From: Pseudomonadota bacterium
GTDB taxonomy: Bacteria; Pseudomonadota; Alphaproteobacteria; Rhizobiales; Rhizobiaceae
DNA length: 64,000 bases
Reading direction: 5' to 3'
Assembly: GCA_023404095.1 (NCBI GenBank)
Contig: JAEYDD010000032.1
Span: 172,417-236,416 of the forward strand
Shown: piece by piece, positions 18,328-27,676 of the stretch
Layout of the letters: every line of letters begins with the position of its first letter
Numbering within the stretch: the first letter of the stretch is position 1
The notes under the pieces: model-generated
What the model saw: only the letters and a program-made list of their open reading frames with translations
Told to the model about the DNA's origin: nothing
Databases searched by the model: none
Program-made: the position numbers and the translations under genes

Positions 18328-19418
18328 GCCTTCGCCCCCCTCTTGCCGGAGCCGAGGATGGCGGCAGCGTCGGCATCCAGTGGCCAGCGCGAGCGCGGAG
18401 ATACCGACAATTCGTCTGCGGCCAGGCCCGCGGCCATGCGCTCAAGGCCGGCCCAGGCAATCATCGCCGCATTGTCGGTGCAAAGGACGAGCGGCGGCGC
18501 GACGAAGCGGAAGCGGTTACGGTCGCAAAGCTCCTGCAGTGTCGCGCGCAGGACCTTGTTGGCGGCAACGCCGCCTGCGACCACCAGCACCGGCTGGGAG
18601 ACGTCCGGAAACTCCTGGCGGAAGCGTTCAAGGCCGCGTCCGATCCTGTCCTGCAGCGTGCGGGAAACGGCTTTCTGGAACGAGGCGCAGATGTCTGCCA
18701 CGTCCTGCTCTGAAACGGGCTGGATCGACTGCGCCGCCTGGCGAACCGCCGTTTTCAATCCCGAAAAGGAGAAATCCAGCCGCTTTTCGCCGACCAGCGG
18801 CCTCGGAAAGGTGAAGCGGTCCGCATCGCCGGATGCGGCCGCCCGTTCGACCGCGGGACCGCCGGGATAGGGAAGGCCGAGAAGCTTGGCCGTCTTGTCG
18901 AAGGCCTCGCCGAGCGCATCGTCGATGGTCGTTCCCCAGCGCTCGTATTGACCCACGCCGCGCACCAGCACGAGCTGCGTATGCCCGCCGGACACGAGGA
19001 GCATCAGATAGGGGAAATCCAGCTTGTCGGTGAGGCGCGCGGTCAGTGCATGCCCTTCGAGATGGTTGACGGCATAGAGCGGCTTTGCTGTGGCGCGCGC
19101 AATCGCTTTTCCCGTCATCAGACCGACGATGAGGCCGCCGATCAGGCCCGGCCCGCTGGTCGCGGCAATAGCGTCGATGTCGGCCAGTGTCATGTTCGCT
19201 TTCGCGAGGGCCTGACGGATCAGATCGTCCAGTGCTTCCACATGGGCGCGCGCCGCAATTTCCGGAACGACCCCGCCATAGGCGCTATGTTCGTCCAGCT
19301 GGCTGAGCACGACATCGCCGAGAATCGTCCCCTGTCCGGCCTCATCGCGCACGACGACAGCAGCGGCAGTTTCGTCGCAGCTGGTTTCAATGCCAAGGAT
19401 GGTCAGGTGGGACGACAT
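18324..19418 (-). CDS. tsaD: tRNA N6-threonylcarbamoyladenosine transferase
   Basis: A 364-residue enzyme that transfers the threonylcarbamoyl group to A37 of ANN-decoding tRNAs, with TsaB and TsaE. ASKHA fold with ILGIETSCDETAAA at the N-terminus and the metal-binding NHLEGH (His119, His123); a late CTDNAAM supplies the third ligand. ATG 19418 is used; the longer open frame reads into the hemC side. It is first in a minus-strand operon and divergent from hemC with 73 bp between the starts. MtaB at 51-52 kb acts later on the same tRNA base. Confidence 0.96.
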   Translation of the reverse strand: MSSHLTILGIETSCDETAAAVVVRDEAGQGTILGDVVLSQLDEHSAYGGVVPEIAARAHVEALDDLIRQALAKANMTLADIDAIAATSGPGLIGGLIVGLMTGKAIARATAKPLYAVNHLEGHALTARLTDKLDFPYLMLLVSGGHTQLVLVRGVGQYERWGTTIDDALGEAFDKTAKLLGLPYPGGPAVERAAASGDADRFTFPRPLVGEKRLDFSFSGLKTAVRQAAQSIQPVSEQDVADICASFQKAVSRTLQDRIGRGLERFRQEFPDVSQPVLVVAGGVAANKVLRATLQELCDRNRFRFVAPPLVLCTDNAAMIAWAGLERMAAGLAADELSVSPRSRWPLDADAAAILGSGKRGAKA

Positions 19419-19491
19419 GAAGCACGCTGTTTCATTGCGATGGTGGCAAAAGCCGGTTACGAGAGCTTCCGGTAACAACGGATCAACGCGG

Positions 19492-20421
19492 ATGCAAACA
19501 AAACCTTTCAGGATCGGCACGCGCGGCAGCCCGCTCGCACTGGCACAGGCGCACGAGACGCGCGCGCGCCTGATGCAGGCGCACGGCCTGCCCGAGGAGA
19601 TGTTCGAGATCGTCGTGCTCTCCACGAAGGGCGACCGCATCACCGACCGACCGCTGTCGGAAATCGGCGGCAAGGGGCTGTTTACCGAGGAGATCGAAGC
19701 ACAGCTGTTTTCCGGCGACCTCGACTTCGCCGTGCATTCCTCCAAGGACATGCCGACCCGCCTCCCGGACGGTCTGGAACTTGCCGCGTTCCTGCCGCGC
19801 GAAGACGCGCGCGACGCCTTTGTCGGCCGGACGGCGGCAAAGCTTCTCGACCTCCCGCACGGTGCGACCGTCGGCTCCGCATCGCTGCGGCGGCAGGCGC
19901 AGATCCGCAAGCTGCGGCCTGACATCAATGTGGTGACGTTCCGCGGCCAGGTCGATACGCGTTTGCGCAAGCTCGCCGAAGGGCAAGCGGATGCCACGCT
20001 GCTCGCCTACGCGGGCCTGAAACGGATCGGCAAGCAGAACGTCGCCACGCAAATCCTCGATACCGACATGTTCCTGCCTGCCCCCGCGCAAGGCGCGATC
20101 TGCGTCGAAGCTCGGATCGGCGACCGCCGGATAGGCGAACTGCTGGATGCGATCAACGACCGGGCGACGAGCGACGCTGTAACGTGCGAACGCGCCTTCC
20201 TTGCCGTGCTCGACGGTTCCTGCCGGACGCCGATCGCGGGATATGCCGTCTGCGAGGCGGGCCGACTTCGCTTCCGCGGCATGATTCTGACGCCCGACGG
20301 CTCCCGTTTCCATGAAGCGCGGAGTGAAGGAATGGCAAGGGACGCCAAAGAACTGGGCGAACAGGTGGGCCATGCCGTCCGTGAAACGGCCGGCACGTCG
20401 TTCTTCGACGGGTGGCGTTGA
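19492..20421 (+). CDS. hemC: Porphobilinogen deaminase (hydroxymethylbilane synthase)
   Basis: A 309-residue enzyme that joins four porphobilinogens into hydroxymethylbilane. RIGTRGSPLALAQ start, VHSSKDMP with catalytic Asp86, and LDGSCRTP whose Cys244 holds the dipyrromethane cofactor. ATG 19492 gives the family N-terminus. Its stop overlaps the hemD start by one base (TGATG). First gene of a heme block that also carries a Mic60-like gene. Confidence 0.96.
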   Translation: MQTKPFRIGTRGSPLALAQAHETRARLMQAHGLPEEMFEIVVLSTKGDRITDRPLSEIGGKGLFTEEIEAQLFSGDLDFAVHSSKDMPTRLPDGLELAAFLPREDARDAFVGRTAAKLLDLPHGATVGSASLRRQAQIRKLRPDINVVTFRGQVDTRLRKLAEGQADATLLAYAGLKRIGKQNVATQILDTDMFLPAPAQGAICVEARIGDRRIGELLDAINDRATSDAVTCERAFLAVLDGSCRTPIAGYAVCEAGRLRFRGMILTPDGSRFHEARSEGMARDAKELGEQVGHAVRETAGTSFFDGWR

Positions 20422-21149
20422 TGCGCGTTCTCGTCGTGCGACCGCAGGCTTCGGCAGAACGGACCGCCGCGAAACTCTCAGCCCTTGGCCACACGCCGGC
20501 TGCCGTCGCGCTGGTAAAGCCGGTGCACGATCCGCAGGCGGCACTGGCCGGCCTGTACCGCCAGCATTCGGCAATCGCGATCACGAGCGCGGAGGCAGCA
20601 AGGGTGCTTGGGTCCATCGGACCCGAGATCGACCGGCACCTGCTGACCACCGTTTTCGCAGTCGGCCGCGCAACTGCGCGAGCGGCGAACGAAGCTGGCT
20701 TTCGCACCGTTCTTGCCGCAGAAGGCAGCGACGGCAACAGCCTCGCTGACCTGATCATCTCGCATCGCCAGCAATACGGTGTTCCGGCCTATCCGCTGCT
20801 CTATCTGGCGGGCGTGCCCCGTTCCAGGCAACTCGAAAAGCGCCTGGATGCGGAGGAGGTCGCCTATGACATCGCCGAATGCTACCGCATGGAGGCCGTG
20901 CGCCCGAAGCGGGCGGAATTGCGGCCGCTCATCCTCGACGAGCATGCCGATGCCGTGCTCCTCTATTCACGCGAGGCGGCGCGCCATTTCTTCGAACTGC
21001 CGCTCGTGAGCGAGCATCTGGACAGCCTCGAAAATACGCTGTTCCTGTGCATCAGCCGTAACGTCGCTTCCGTGGTGCCGGAACGCTTCTCGAAATCCGT
21101 CGTTGTAGCGGCGATGCCAACCGAAGAAGCGCTGCTGGACCTGCTCTGA
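20421..21149 (+). CDS. hemD: Uroporphyrinogen-III synthase
   Basis: A 242-residue enzyme that closes hydroxymethylbilane with ring-D inversion to uroporphyrinogen III. The family is poorly conserved; visible features are the MRVLVVRPQASAERTA start, AITSAEAARVLG, FAVGRATARAANEAGF and a late LYSREAARHF. ATG 20421 overlaps the hemC stop by one base, which decides the start. Position after hemC makes the call safe. Confidence 0.9.
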   Translation: MRVLVVRPQASAERTAAKLSALGHTPAAVALVKPVHDPQAALAGLYRQHSAIAITSAEAARVLGSIGPEIDRHLLTTVFAVGRATARAANEAGFRTVLAAEGSDGNSLADLIISHRQQYGVPAYPLLYLAGVPRSRQLEKRLDAEEVAYDIAECYRMEAVRPKRAELRPLILDEHADAVLLYSREAARHFFELPLVSEHLDSLENTLFLCISRNVASVVPERFSKSVVVAAMPTEEALLDLL

Positions 21150-21267
21150 GAAGCTGTACTCGGACCGCTTCCGCCGATCGATCGCCGCTTAAATCGAAGG
21201 AGGGGCTTTCCCTCGCCACCTTCCCTTACTAGTTTTACCTATCGCATTGCAAAACAAGGAGGCCGTC

Positions 21268-22542
21268 ATGGAACCGGAAAAGCCGACACGCCGAAAGAAG
21301 GCAGGCGAGCCTCCCGTGACCATCGACCTCGAAGCGTCTCCGTCAACGGAAGACGCAAAGGACCCTATCCAGCCGGACATGCCATCCGACGTGCAGCCTG
21401 CCGATCCCACGGCGCCCGCCAACGCCGCGGATGCCCCCGTTTCCGCGGCCGCGGAGACGCCGGCCGAGGATCCTGCCCCTGCTTCACATTCCTCTGCGGG
21501 CGGCACGACGACGGAAGCCTTCTCGCAGCCTCGTTTCGATGAGCACCCCAAGCCGGAGCACCGGGCCGGAAAATCCGGCGCTTTCGCCGCGGCCATCGTC
21601 GGGGGCCTCGTGGCGCTCGCAGGTGCCGGCGCCCTGCAGTATGGCGGGTACCTCCCGGCGCTTGGGCCGGAGGGACGGAACGGCGGCGACATGACCGCGG
21701 TCAGGGCTGAGGTCGAAACGCTGAAGACGCGCCTTTTAGCTCTGCAGTCCTCAGCAAACTCTTCGGCCACCGACCTTCAGCCTATAGAGACGCGACTGTC
21801 TGCGCTTGAGCGGGCGACGACGGACAGCCCCGCTGGCGCAGCGCTCGGCGAAGAGGCCCAGCAGTCGATCGCGACGCTGGAGGCGACCGTCGCAAAATTG
21901 AGCTCGGACATGGCCGCGCTGCGGGAGCAGGCGGCAACAGCCGAACGTGCCGCTGCCGATCGCTCCGCACAGCTGGGCCAGCGGATCGACGCGGCCGAGC
22001 AGAAGCTTGCCGAGCCGCGCAGCGACGTGGCGATGGCGCGTGCCGTGGCAGCGACCGCGTTGAAGACGGCGATCGATCGCGGCGGCCCTTATCTGGCCGA
22101 GCTCGAAGCCTATGTCAGCGTCTCGCCCGACGACCCGTCGGCCGCCACGCTTCGGGCGCAGGCCGCTACCGGCGTGCAGTCGCGCTCCGATCTCGTTCGC
22201 GATTTCCAGCCGATCGCCGACCGGATGATCGAGGCGGTCCATCAGCCGTCCGGCGACCAGGGTATCGTCGCGCGGCTGATCGCAAGCGCGTCGTCCGCCA
22301 TTACGGTGCGTCCCGTCGGCAGCGTCGAGGGCGACACGCCCGAGGCCATCGTCGCGCGAATCGAAAACAAGCTGCAGAACGGCGACTTGAAGGGCGCAGA
22401 GATCGAATGGCAGACGCTGCCCGAAGTCGCCCGCAATGCCGGCGCGGACTTCAAGACGGCGCTCGATCAGCGGATCGCGGTCGAAGAGAGCGTCGGCGCC
22501 ATCGTATCCGGCGCCATGACGCAGAACGGCAACCAGAACTGA
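21268..22542 (+). CDS. Mic60/mitofilin-like membrane protein
   Basis: A 424-residue protein. ATG 21268 is chosen because AAGGAGG precedes it; TTG 21247 lies before that site. Residues 1-100 are Pro/Ala/Glu-rich and probably cytoplasmic and disordered. One membrane segment follows (about 104-128, Ala/Gly-rich), then a long coiled coil (about 140-250) and a C-terminal mitofilin signature (LKTAIDRGGPYLAELEAY onward). Alphaproteobacterial Mic60 homologues shape intracytoplasmic or inner-membrane junctions and usually sit in the hem cluster, as here between hemD and hemY. Confidence 0.85.
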   Translation: MEPEKPTRRKKAGEPPVTIDLEASPSTEDAKDPIQPDMPSDVQPADPTAPANAADAPVSAAAETPAEDPAPASHSSAGGTTTEAFSQPRFDEHPKPEHRAGKSGAFAAAIVGGLVALAGAGALQYGGYLPALGPEGRNGGDMTAVRAEVETLKTRLLALQSSANSSATDLQPIETRLSALERATTDSPAGAALGEEAQQSIATLEATVAKLSSDMAALREQAATAERAAADRSAQLGQRIDAAEQKLAEPRSDVAMARAVAATALKTAIDRGGPYLAELEAYVSVSPDDPSAATLRAQAATGVQSRSDLVRDFQPIADRMIEAVHQPSGDQGIVARLIASASSAITVRPVGSVEGDTPEAIVARIENKLQNGDLKGAEIEWQTLPEVARNAGADFKTALDQRIAVEESVGAIVSGAMTQNGNQN

Positions 22543-22555
22543 GGGGCGGGCGAAA

Positions 22556-24178
22556 ATGACAAGATTGCTGTTCTTCGTTGTGATCGTCCTGGCACTCGGC
22601 GCAGGCTTTGCCTGGCTCGCCGACCGGCCCGGCGAACTGTCGATCATTTGGCAGGGTCAGCGCATTGCGATGAGTCTGATGGTGGCGGCGACGATAGCGG
22701 TTTCCATAATCGCGGCCATCCTTTTCACCTGGTGGGTGCTGCGCGTCGTGCTGACCTCGCCCTACGCGCTCCAGCGCCACTTCCGCGCCCGCAAGCGCGA
22801 CCGCGGCTATCAGGCGCTGTCGACCGGGCTTATCGCGGCGGGCGCAGGCGACGCGGCGTCTGCCCGCAAGATGCTGGCGCGGACCAAGGGCCTCATCAAC
22901 GCTGATCAGGAGCCGCTCGTCCATCTCCTCGAAGCGCAGGCGGCCCTCATCGAGGGGCATCATGACGAGGCGCGCCGGAAGTTCGAGCTGATGGCCGACG
23001 ATCCGGAAACGCGAGAACTGGGGCTGCGCGGACTGTACCTCGAAGCACGCCGCCTGGGCGCTGCCGAGGCAGCGCGGCAATATGCCGAACGCGCCGCCGA
23101 AAATGCGCCGCAGCTTCCCTGGGCGGCCGATGCGGTTCTCGAACATCGCTCGCAGACGGGCGAGTGGGATCATGCCCTGAAACTACTGGAACAGCACAAG
23201 GCGGCCTCGCCGGAAGAGCGCAAGCAGCTCGATCGGCGCAAGATGGTGATCCTGACGGCCCGCGCCGGCGCAAAGCTGGAAAGCGAAACCGATCCCAAGG
23301 GGGCAAGAGACGATGCGCAGGCTGCCCTCAAGATCGACGAGACGTTCATTCCCGCGGGCCTGATCGCCGCCAAGGCCTATCTGCGCGAAGGCAACCTGCG
23401 TAAGGCCTCCCACATTCTCGAACGCCTCTGGAAGGCAACGCCGCATCCGGACGTGGCGCGCCTGTTCATCCATTCCCGCGCCGGGGATTCGGCACTCGAC
23501 CGCTTCAAGCGTGCCCAGAAGCTGGAGGCGCTGCACCCAAACAACGCGGAGACGCTGTTTGCCGTTGCGCAGGCCGCACTGGACGCACGCGAATTTGCCG
23601 TCGCGCGGACAAAGGCGGAAGCGGCCGCGCGGCTGGCGCCGAGCGAGCGCGCCTATCTGCTCCTTGCCGATATCGAGGATGCGGAGACGGGCGATCAGGG
23701 CCGCATCCGGCACTGGATGAACCAGGCGCTGAAGGCGCCGCGCGATCCGGCCTGGACGGCGGACGGCATCACCTCGCCGGAATGGCTGCCGGTGTCGCCG
23801 GTGACGGGCAAGCTGGATGCCTTCGAGTGGAAGACGCCGGTCAGCGAGTGGCAGGGGCCTGTGGAAGAAGGCGCTGCCAACCCCGCCGAGGAGGCGATCC
23901 GCACGCTTCCGCCGGTCGCCATACCCGACCGCCGCCCGAAGGACCGGCCGACCGAGCCGGAAAAGCCGGCAACTCGCGTGCCGGATCCGATCGAAATCCG
24001 TCAAGCCGCCGAAAGTGAACCGGCAGCGCCGGCCACGCCGGCGAAATCACCAGTCTCGCCAGTGTCGCCGCAGGACGAGCCGAAGCCGTTCTTCGGCGGG
24101 CTTCCCGATGATCCGGGGGTCAAGAATGAAAACCACCGGGCGTCGAGCAACGGCAGCAGCAGCTTTCGCCTATTCTAG
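22556..24178 (+). CDS. hemY: HemY N-terminal domain protein with TPR-like repeats
   Basis: A 540-residue inner-membrane protein. Two membrane segments (about 3-22 and 38-63) are followed by the HemY domain (LTSPYALQRHFRARKRDRGYQAL) and helical TPR-like repeats with conserved ARKMLARTKG and AAEAARQYAERAA stretches. The last 120 residues are Pro/Glu-rich and likely disordered. HemY of this type is linked to heme synthesis by gene order, but its exact role is not known. It is not the protoporphyrinogen oxidase of the same name. It follows Mic60 by 13 bp. Confidence 0.85.
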   Translation: MTRLLFFVVIVLALGAGFAWLADRPGELSIIWQGQRIAMSLMVAATIAVSIIAAILFTWWVLRVVLTSPYALQRHFRARKRDRGYQALSTGLIAAGAGDAASARKMLARTKGLINADQEPLVHLLEAQAALIEGHHDEARRKFELMADDPETRELGLRGLYLEARRLGAAEAARQYAERAAENAPQLPWAADAVLEHRSQTGEWDHALKLLEQHKAASPEERKQLDRRKMVILTARAGAKLESETDPKGARDDAQAALKIDETFIPAGLIAAKAYLREGNLRKASHILERLWKATPHPDVARLFIHSRAGDSALDRFKRAQKLEALHPNNAETLFAVAQAALDAREFAVARTKAEAAARLAPSERAYLLLADIEDAETGDQGRIRHWMNQALKAPRDPAWTADGITSPEWLPVSPVTGKLDAFEWKTPVSEWQGPVEEGAANPAEEAIRTLPPVAIPDRRPKDRPTEPEKPATRVPDPIEIRQAAESEPAAPATPAKSPVSPVSPQDEPKPFFGGLPDDPGVKNENHRASSNGSSSFRLF

Positions 24179-24304
24179 GGCAGATGATTCCGGCAATCAC
24201 TTGGAAGCATTCGCCGTATATGCTTGGAAAGAGCGTGTCGCAGATCTCCAGGTTTGCGACCGCTTTGGATATACGCAGCCACATTGCGTAACGTAAGGGG
24301 CGAC

Positions 24305-24781
24305 ATGTTCGATCGACTGCAGCGTTTCCTCTCCGGCCTTTCGGGCGGCGAAAAGAAGACCTTTGCCCCCGGCGATCCGCGCCTGGCCGTGATGGCACTT
24401 TGCATCCAGGTCATGGAATCGGACGGCCGGGTACTCGACGCGGAGCGCGCAGCACTCCGCGAGCGGTTCCGCACACTATACGGCCTGGACAAGGGGGAAC
24501 TCGACGACCTGGTGGAAGCAGGAACGGCTGCCGCCAATGAAGCGATCGACTTCTTTCAGTTCACCTCCGAGCTGAAGCGGCAACTGTCTGAGGACCAGCG
24601 GGTGGATCTGGTCGGTCTTCTGTGGGAGATCGTCTATGCGGACGGGGAACGCAGCGAACTCGAAGACGACGCCATCTGGCGGATCGCCGAGCTGTTGGGC
24701 GTTTCAGGCCGCGAGCGGATCATGAAGCGTCAGGAGGTCGCGGGCAGACAAGGAGACGGCAAACCGGCCGGAGAAGAGTAG
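24305..24781 (+). CDS. TerB-like (DjlA N-terminal fold) protein
   Basis: A 158-residue acidic, all-helical protein. LAVMALCIQVMESDGRVLDAERAAL and, as a second half-repeat, LLWEIVYADGERSELEDDAIWRIAELLGV match the TerB fold with its Asp-rich metal sites. No membrane segment. TerB proteins bind metal and appear in stress and envelope contexts; the function of stand-alone versions is unknown. ATG 24305 follows GGGG and gives the family start. Confidence 0.85.
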   Translation: MFDRLQRFLSGLSGGEKKTFAPGDPRLAVMALCIQVMESDGRVLDAERAALRERFRTLYGLDKGELDDLVEAGTAAANEAIDFFQFTSELKRQLSEDQRVDLVGLLWEIVYADGERSELEDDAIWRIAELLGVSGRERIMKRQEVAGRQGDGKPAGEE

Positions 24782-24906
24782 CCTGCCGAGACCGATCGAG
24801 GCGTCGGATGCGGGCGCGTCGCCGGCAATCGGGTGGACAGGGTCACTGGCCTCTGACATTTTGCAACCCGAGAACGCATCGCGCGCACATCGTCAGAGGA
24901 GCGCGG

Positions 24907-25644
24907 GTGCGTCAGGACCTGGACCAGATGCTGCAGAAAACACGCCACCCGGGAGAAAAGCGCCCGATCCTCGTCGTCCTCCATCAGGAGACCTCCAGTC
25001 CCGGTCGCGTAGGCCAGATCCTCCAGCAGATGGGTTATCCGCTCGATGTCCGCAGGCCCGTGCTCGACGATCCGCTGCCCGAAACGCTCGATGGACACGC
25101 AGGCGCGGTCGTCTTCGGCGGGCCGATGAGCGCCAACGACGAATTCGACTACGTCAAACGCGAGATTGACTGGTTGTCCGTGCCTCTCTCCGAAGACCGG
25201 CCGTTTCTCGGCATTTGCCTGGGCGCGCAAATGCTGGTCCGCCATCTCGGGGGCGAAGTCGGGCCGCATGTCGATGGAATGACGGAGATCGGCTGGTACC
25301 CGCTATGCCCGACCGAGCAGGGCCGCGAAATGATGGCCTGGCCGTCCATGGTCTACCAGTTTCATCGCGAGGGCTTCACGATCCCCTCCGGCGCCACGCT
25401 TCTGGCCACCGGCGAACACTACGAGAACCAGGCCTTCAAATATGGCGCCAATGCCTGGGGCATACAGTTTCATGGCGAACTGACGCTCGCGATGATGCAT
25501 CGCTGGGTGGTTCACGGCGCGCACCGCTTCGAGCTGCCGGGCGCACAGGTCGGTCGCGCCCATCTTGATGGCAGGCTGGTATACGATGCCGCCCTCAGGC
25601 AGTGGATGATGGGCTTCCTGGACCGGGTCTTTCACGAGAACTGA
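24907..25644 (+). CDS. Class I glutamine amidotransferase-like protein
   Basis: A 245-residue single-domain amidotransferase. GAGGAG precedes GTG 24907, so this start is preferred over ATG 24928. The catalytic triad is intact: Cys104 in LGICLGAQ, His189 and Glu191 in IQFHGEL. The sequence belongs to the GuaA-like free-standing group that hydrolyses glutamine or gamma-glutamyl compounds. No synthetase partner is adjacent, so the acceptor cannot be told. Same strand as the TerB gene, 125 bp away. Confidence 0.85.
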   Translation: MRQDLDQMLQKTRHPGEKRPILVVLHQETSSPGRVGQILQQMGYPLDVRRPVLDDPLPETLDGHAGAVVFGGPMSANDEFDYVKREIDWLSVPLSEDRPFLGICLGAQMLVRHLGGEVGPHVDGMTEIGWYPLCPTEQGREMMAWPSMVYQFHREGFTIPSGATLLATGEHYENQAFKYGANAWGIQFHGELTLAMMHRWVVHGAHRFELPGAQVGRAHLDGRLVYDAALRQWMMGFLDRVFHEN

Positions 25645-25658
25645 CCCGCACATTTCTG

Positions 25659-26909
25659 TCATCCGGAGAGACGATCCTTCTCCGGAACGGCCAGCGAATC
25701 GATCCTGCGCAGTTTGGGGAACCAGAAGGCCCAGAGAATCGAGACCGCGATGGTGCCGATGCCCCCGACCACCACGGCAGGCACCGCACCGATTGCCGAT
25801 GCCATCGTGCCGGCCCTGAACTCGCCGAGTTCGTTCGATGCGCCGATGAAGACCATGTTGACCGCCGTCACCCGACCCCGCAGCTCGTCCGGCGTCCAGA
25901 GCATGACGAGCGTATTGCGGACATAGACCGATATCATGTCGGAAGCGCCCATCAGGACCAGTGCCGCAATCGACAGCCACGCCCATTGCGACAGCCCGAA
26001 GACGACGGTGGCGAAGCCGAACAGGCCGACACCGATCAGCATCAGCCGGCCTGCCCGGTGGCGGAGCGGGTGCGCGGCGAGCCAGACAGCCATGGCGACA
26101 GATCCGACGCCCGGCGCCGAGCGCAGCAGCCCGAGCCCCCACGGGCCGAGTGCAAGGATGTCGCGAGCGAAGACGGGCATGAGCGCGATGGCGCCGCCGA
26201 GCAGCACCGCGAAAAGATCGAGCGAGATCGCACCCAGCACGACCTTCTCCGCGCGGATGTATCGGAACCCGGCAACGAGGCTCTCCCAGCTCCTCGCGGC
26301 ACCCGCCATGCGCTGCGGCGGCTTGGGAATGGAGATGACGGCCGCCGATGCCAGAAGGAACAGAACGATGCTCACCACATAGGGTACGATCGGCCCTAGC
26401 CCGTAGAGCAGGCCGCCTGTCACGGGCCCGACGATCGTTGCCGTCTGCTGCGCCGTCGAATTCCACGCGATCGCGTTGGAAAGGTCCTTTGAGGGCACGA
26501 GATTGGGCGCAAGAGACTGCATCGCCGGGCCCAGGAACGCCCGCGCAATACCAAAAACGGCCAGGACCACGAAGACGGCCAGCGGTGCGAACAGGCTGAA
26601 CGCCGTCAGTACCAGGAGTGCTGCAGCGCAAAGCGTGCAGACCACCAGGCAGACCGCCATGATCATGCGACGGTTGTAGCGATCGGCCACGGACCCCGTG
26701 ACGAGGATCAGCAGCAGCGCCGGAGCGAACTGCACCAGCCCGATCAGGCCGAGCATGAAGGGATCGCCGGTGAGGTCGTACATCTGCCAGCCGACCGCCA
26801 CACTGACGATCTGCGTCGAGAACGAATTGAAGAAGCGCGAGACGAAAAACCGGGCATAGGAAGCGTGCCGGAAGGCGGCGAACCGATGGCCTTCGATGGG
26901 CTTTGACAT
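25659..26909 (-). CDS. Major facilitator superfamily exporter (EntS-like)
   Basis: A 416-residue inner-membrane protein with about twelve hydrophobic helices. The MFS loop 2-3 signature is seen as GSVADRYNRRMIM, and a second as AAHPLRHRAG. The early FRHASYARFFVSRFFNSFSTQIVSVAVGW order places it with the MFS_3/EntS group of drug or siderophore exporters. No regulator or biosynthesis gene is near, so the substrate is open. It is convergent with the amidotransferase gene, 14 bp away. Confidence 0.85.
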   Translation of the reverse strand: MSKPIEGHRFAAFRHASYARFFVSRFFNSFSTQIVSVAVGWQMYDLTGDPFMLGLIGLVQFAPALLLILVTGSVADRYNRRMIMAVCLVVCTLCAAALLVLTAFSLFAPLAVFVVLAVFGIARAFLGPAMQSLAPNLVPSKDLSNAIAWNSTAQQTATIVGPVTGGLLYGLGPIVPYVVSIVLFLLASAAVISIPKPPQRMAGAARSWESLVAGFRYIRAEKVVLGAISLDLFAVLLGGAIALMPVFARDILALGPWGLGLLRSAPGVGSVAMAVWLAAHPLRHRAGRLMLIGVGLFGFATVVFGLSQWAWLSIAALVLMGASDMISVYVRNTLVMLWTPDELRGRVTAVNMVFIGASNELGEFRAGTMASAIGAVPAVVVGGIGTIAVSILWAFWFPKLRRIDSLAVPEKDRLSG

Positions 26910-27049
26910 GCGGGCTGACTTTCATCTCTGCGGACGAACGCGACGCCGCGCATTAAACATGTTTGCGGGAGCAGCAATAGGGCCTACTTGCTGGCGAGGC
27001 GGCCAATGGCTACATGTGGACGCAAGTAACCGGAGACAACGAGACCAAT

Positions 27050-27346
27050 ATGATTGCGATCATCAACACCCTGCTGTTCATCATCAGCATCGCGTGGTTC
27101 ATCATCATCGCATCGGCCATCTTTTCCTGGCTCTATGCCTTCAACGTGATCAACACCAACAACCAGGTCATCGCCTCGATCGGCCGCGCGCTCTACAACC
27201 TGACCGAGCCGCTCTATCGACCGATCCGCCGCTTCCTGCCTGACTTCGGCGGCGTCGACCTTTCGCCGATCGTGGTGCTGATCATCCTGTTCTTCCTGGA
27301 GCAGATCATCCGCAGCGTTCTGGCACCGGCACTGCTCGGTCTCTGA
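27050..27346 (+). CDS. YggT family membrane protein
   Basis: A 98-residue protein with two hydrophobic segments around FSWLYAFNVINTNNQ and the family motif LTEPLYRPIRRFLPDFGGVDLSPI. YggT proteins are small inner-membrane proteins linked to osmotic tolerance and cell division in some species. ATG 27050 gives the family start; ATG 27014 would add 12 residues. It is followed after 7 bp by a DUF167 gene, the same order as yggT-yggU elsewhere. Confidence 0.9.
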   Translation: MIAIINTLLFIISIAWFIIIASAIFSWLYAFNVINTNNQVIASIGRALYNLTEPLYRPIRRFLPDFGGVDLSPIVVLIILFFLEQIIRSVLAPALLGL

Positions 27347-27353
27347 TCCGCAG

Positions 27354-27650
27354 TTGCCCTATCGGCGGTTTGAGCACCACATTAGCCTGACCGTTCGCCT
27401 GACACCGAACGGTGGCCGCGATGCCTTGGACGGCGTCGCAACGGATGCCGCGGGAGAGCGACATTTGAAGGCGCGCGTTCGCATAGCACCGGAGAAAGGG
27501 CTTGCGAACATGGCCCTGATTGCACTCGTCGCGAAATCGGCCGGCGTGGCGAAGTCCGACGTCTCGATCCTCAGCGGCGACACGCAGAGAAAGAAAATCC
27601 TCCGGATCGAGGGCGATCCGGAGGATATCGTGAAGAGGCTTGGCCTCTGA
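27354..27650 (+). CDS. DUF167 (YggU-like) protein
   Basis: A 98-residue protein with the DUF167 core: VRLTPNGGRDALDGV, LKARVRIAPEKGLANMALIALVAK and SILSGDTQRKKILRI. No enzymatic role is established. Only a TTG start at 27354 fits, with no good ribosome site, so translation is probably coupled to yggT 7 bp upstream. Confidence 0.88.
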   Translation: MPYRRFEHHISLTVRLTPNGGRDALDGVATDAAGERHLKARVRIAPEKGLANMALIALVAKSAGVAKSDVSILSGDTQRKKILRIEGDPEDIVKRLGL

Positions 27651-27656
27651 AATCAA

Positions 27657-27673
27657 GGCACAAGCCGTGTGCC
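27657..27673. terminator. Small hairpin between convergent DUF167 and ppa genes
   Basis: GGCACA, AGCCG loop, TGTGCC: a 6-bp stem in the 26-bp gap between two convergent stop codons. T-runs are poor on both strands, so termination is only likely, not certain. Confidence 0.4.
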
Positions 27674-27676
27674 GGC

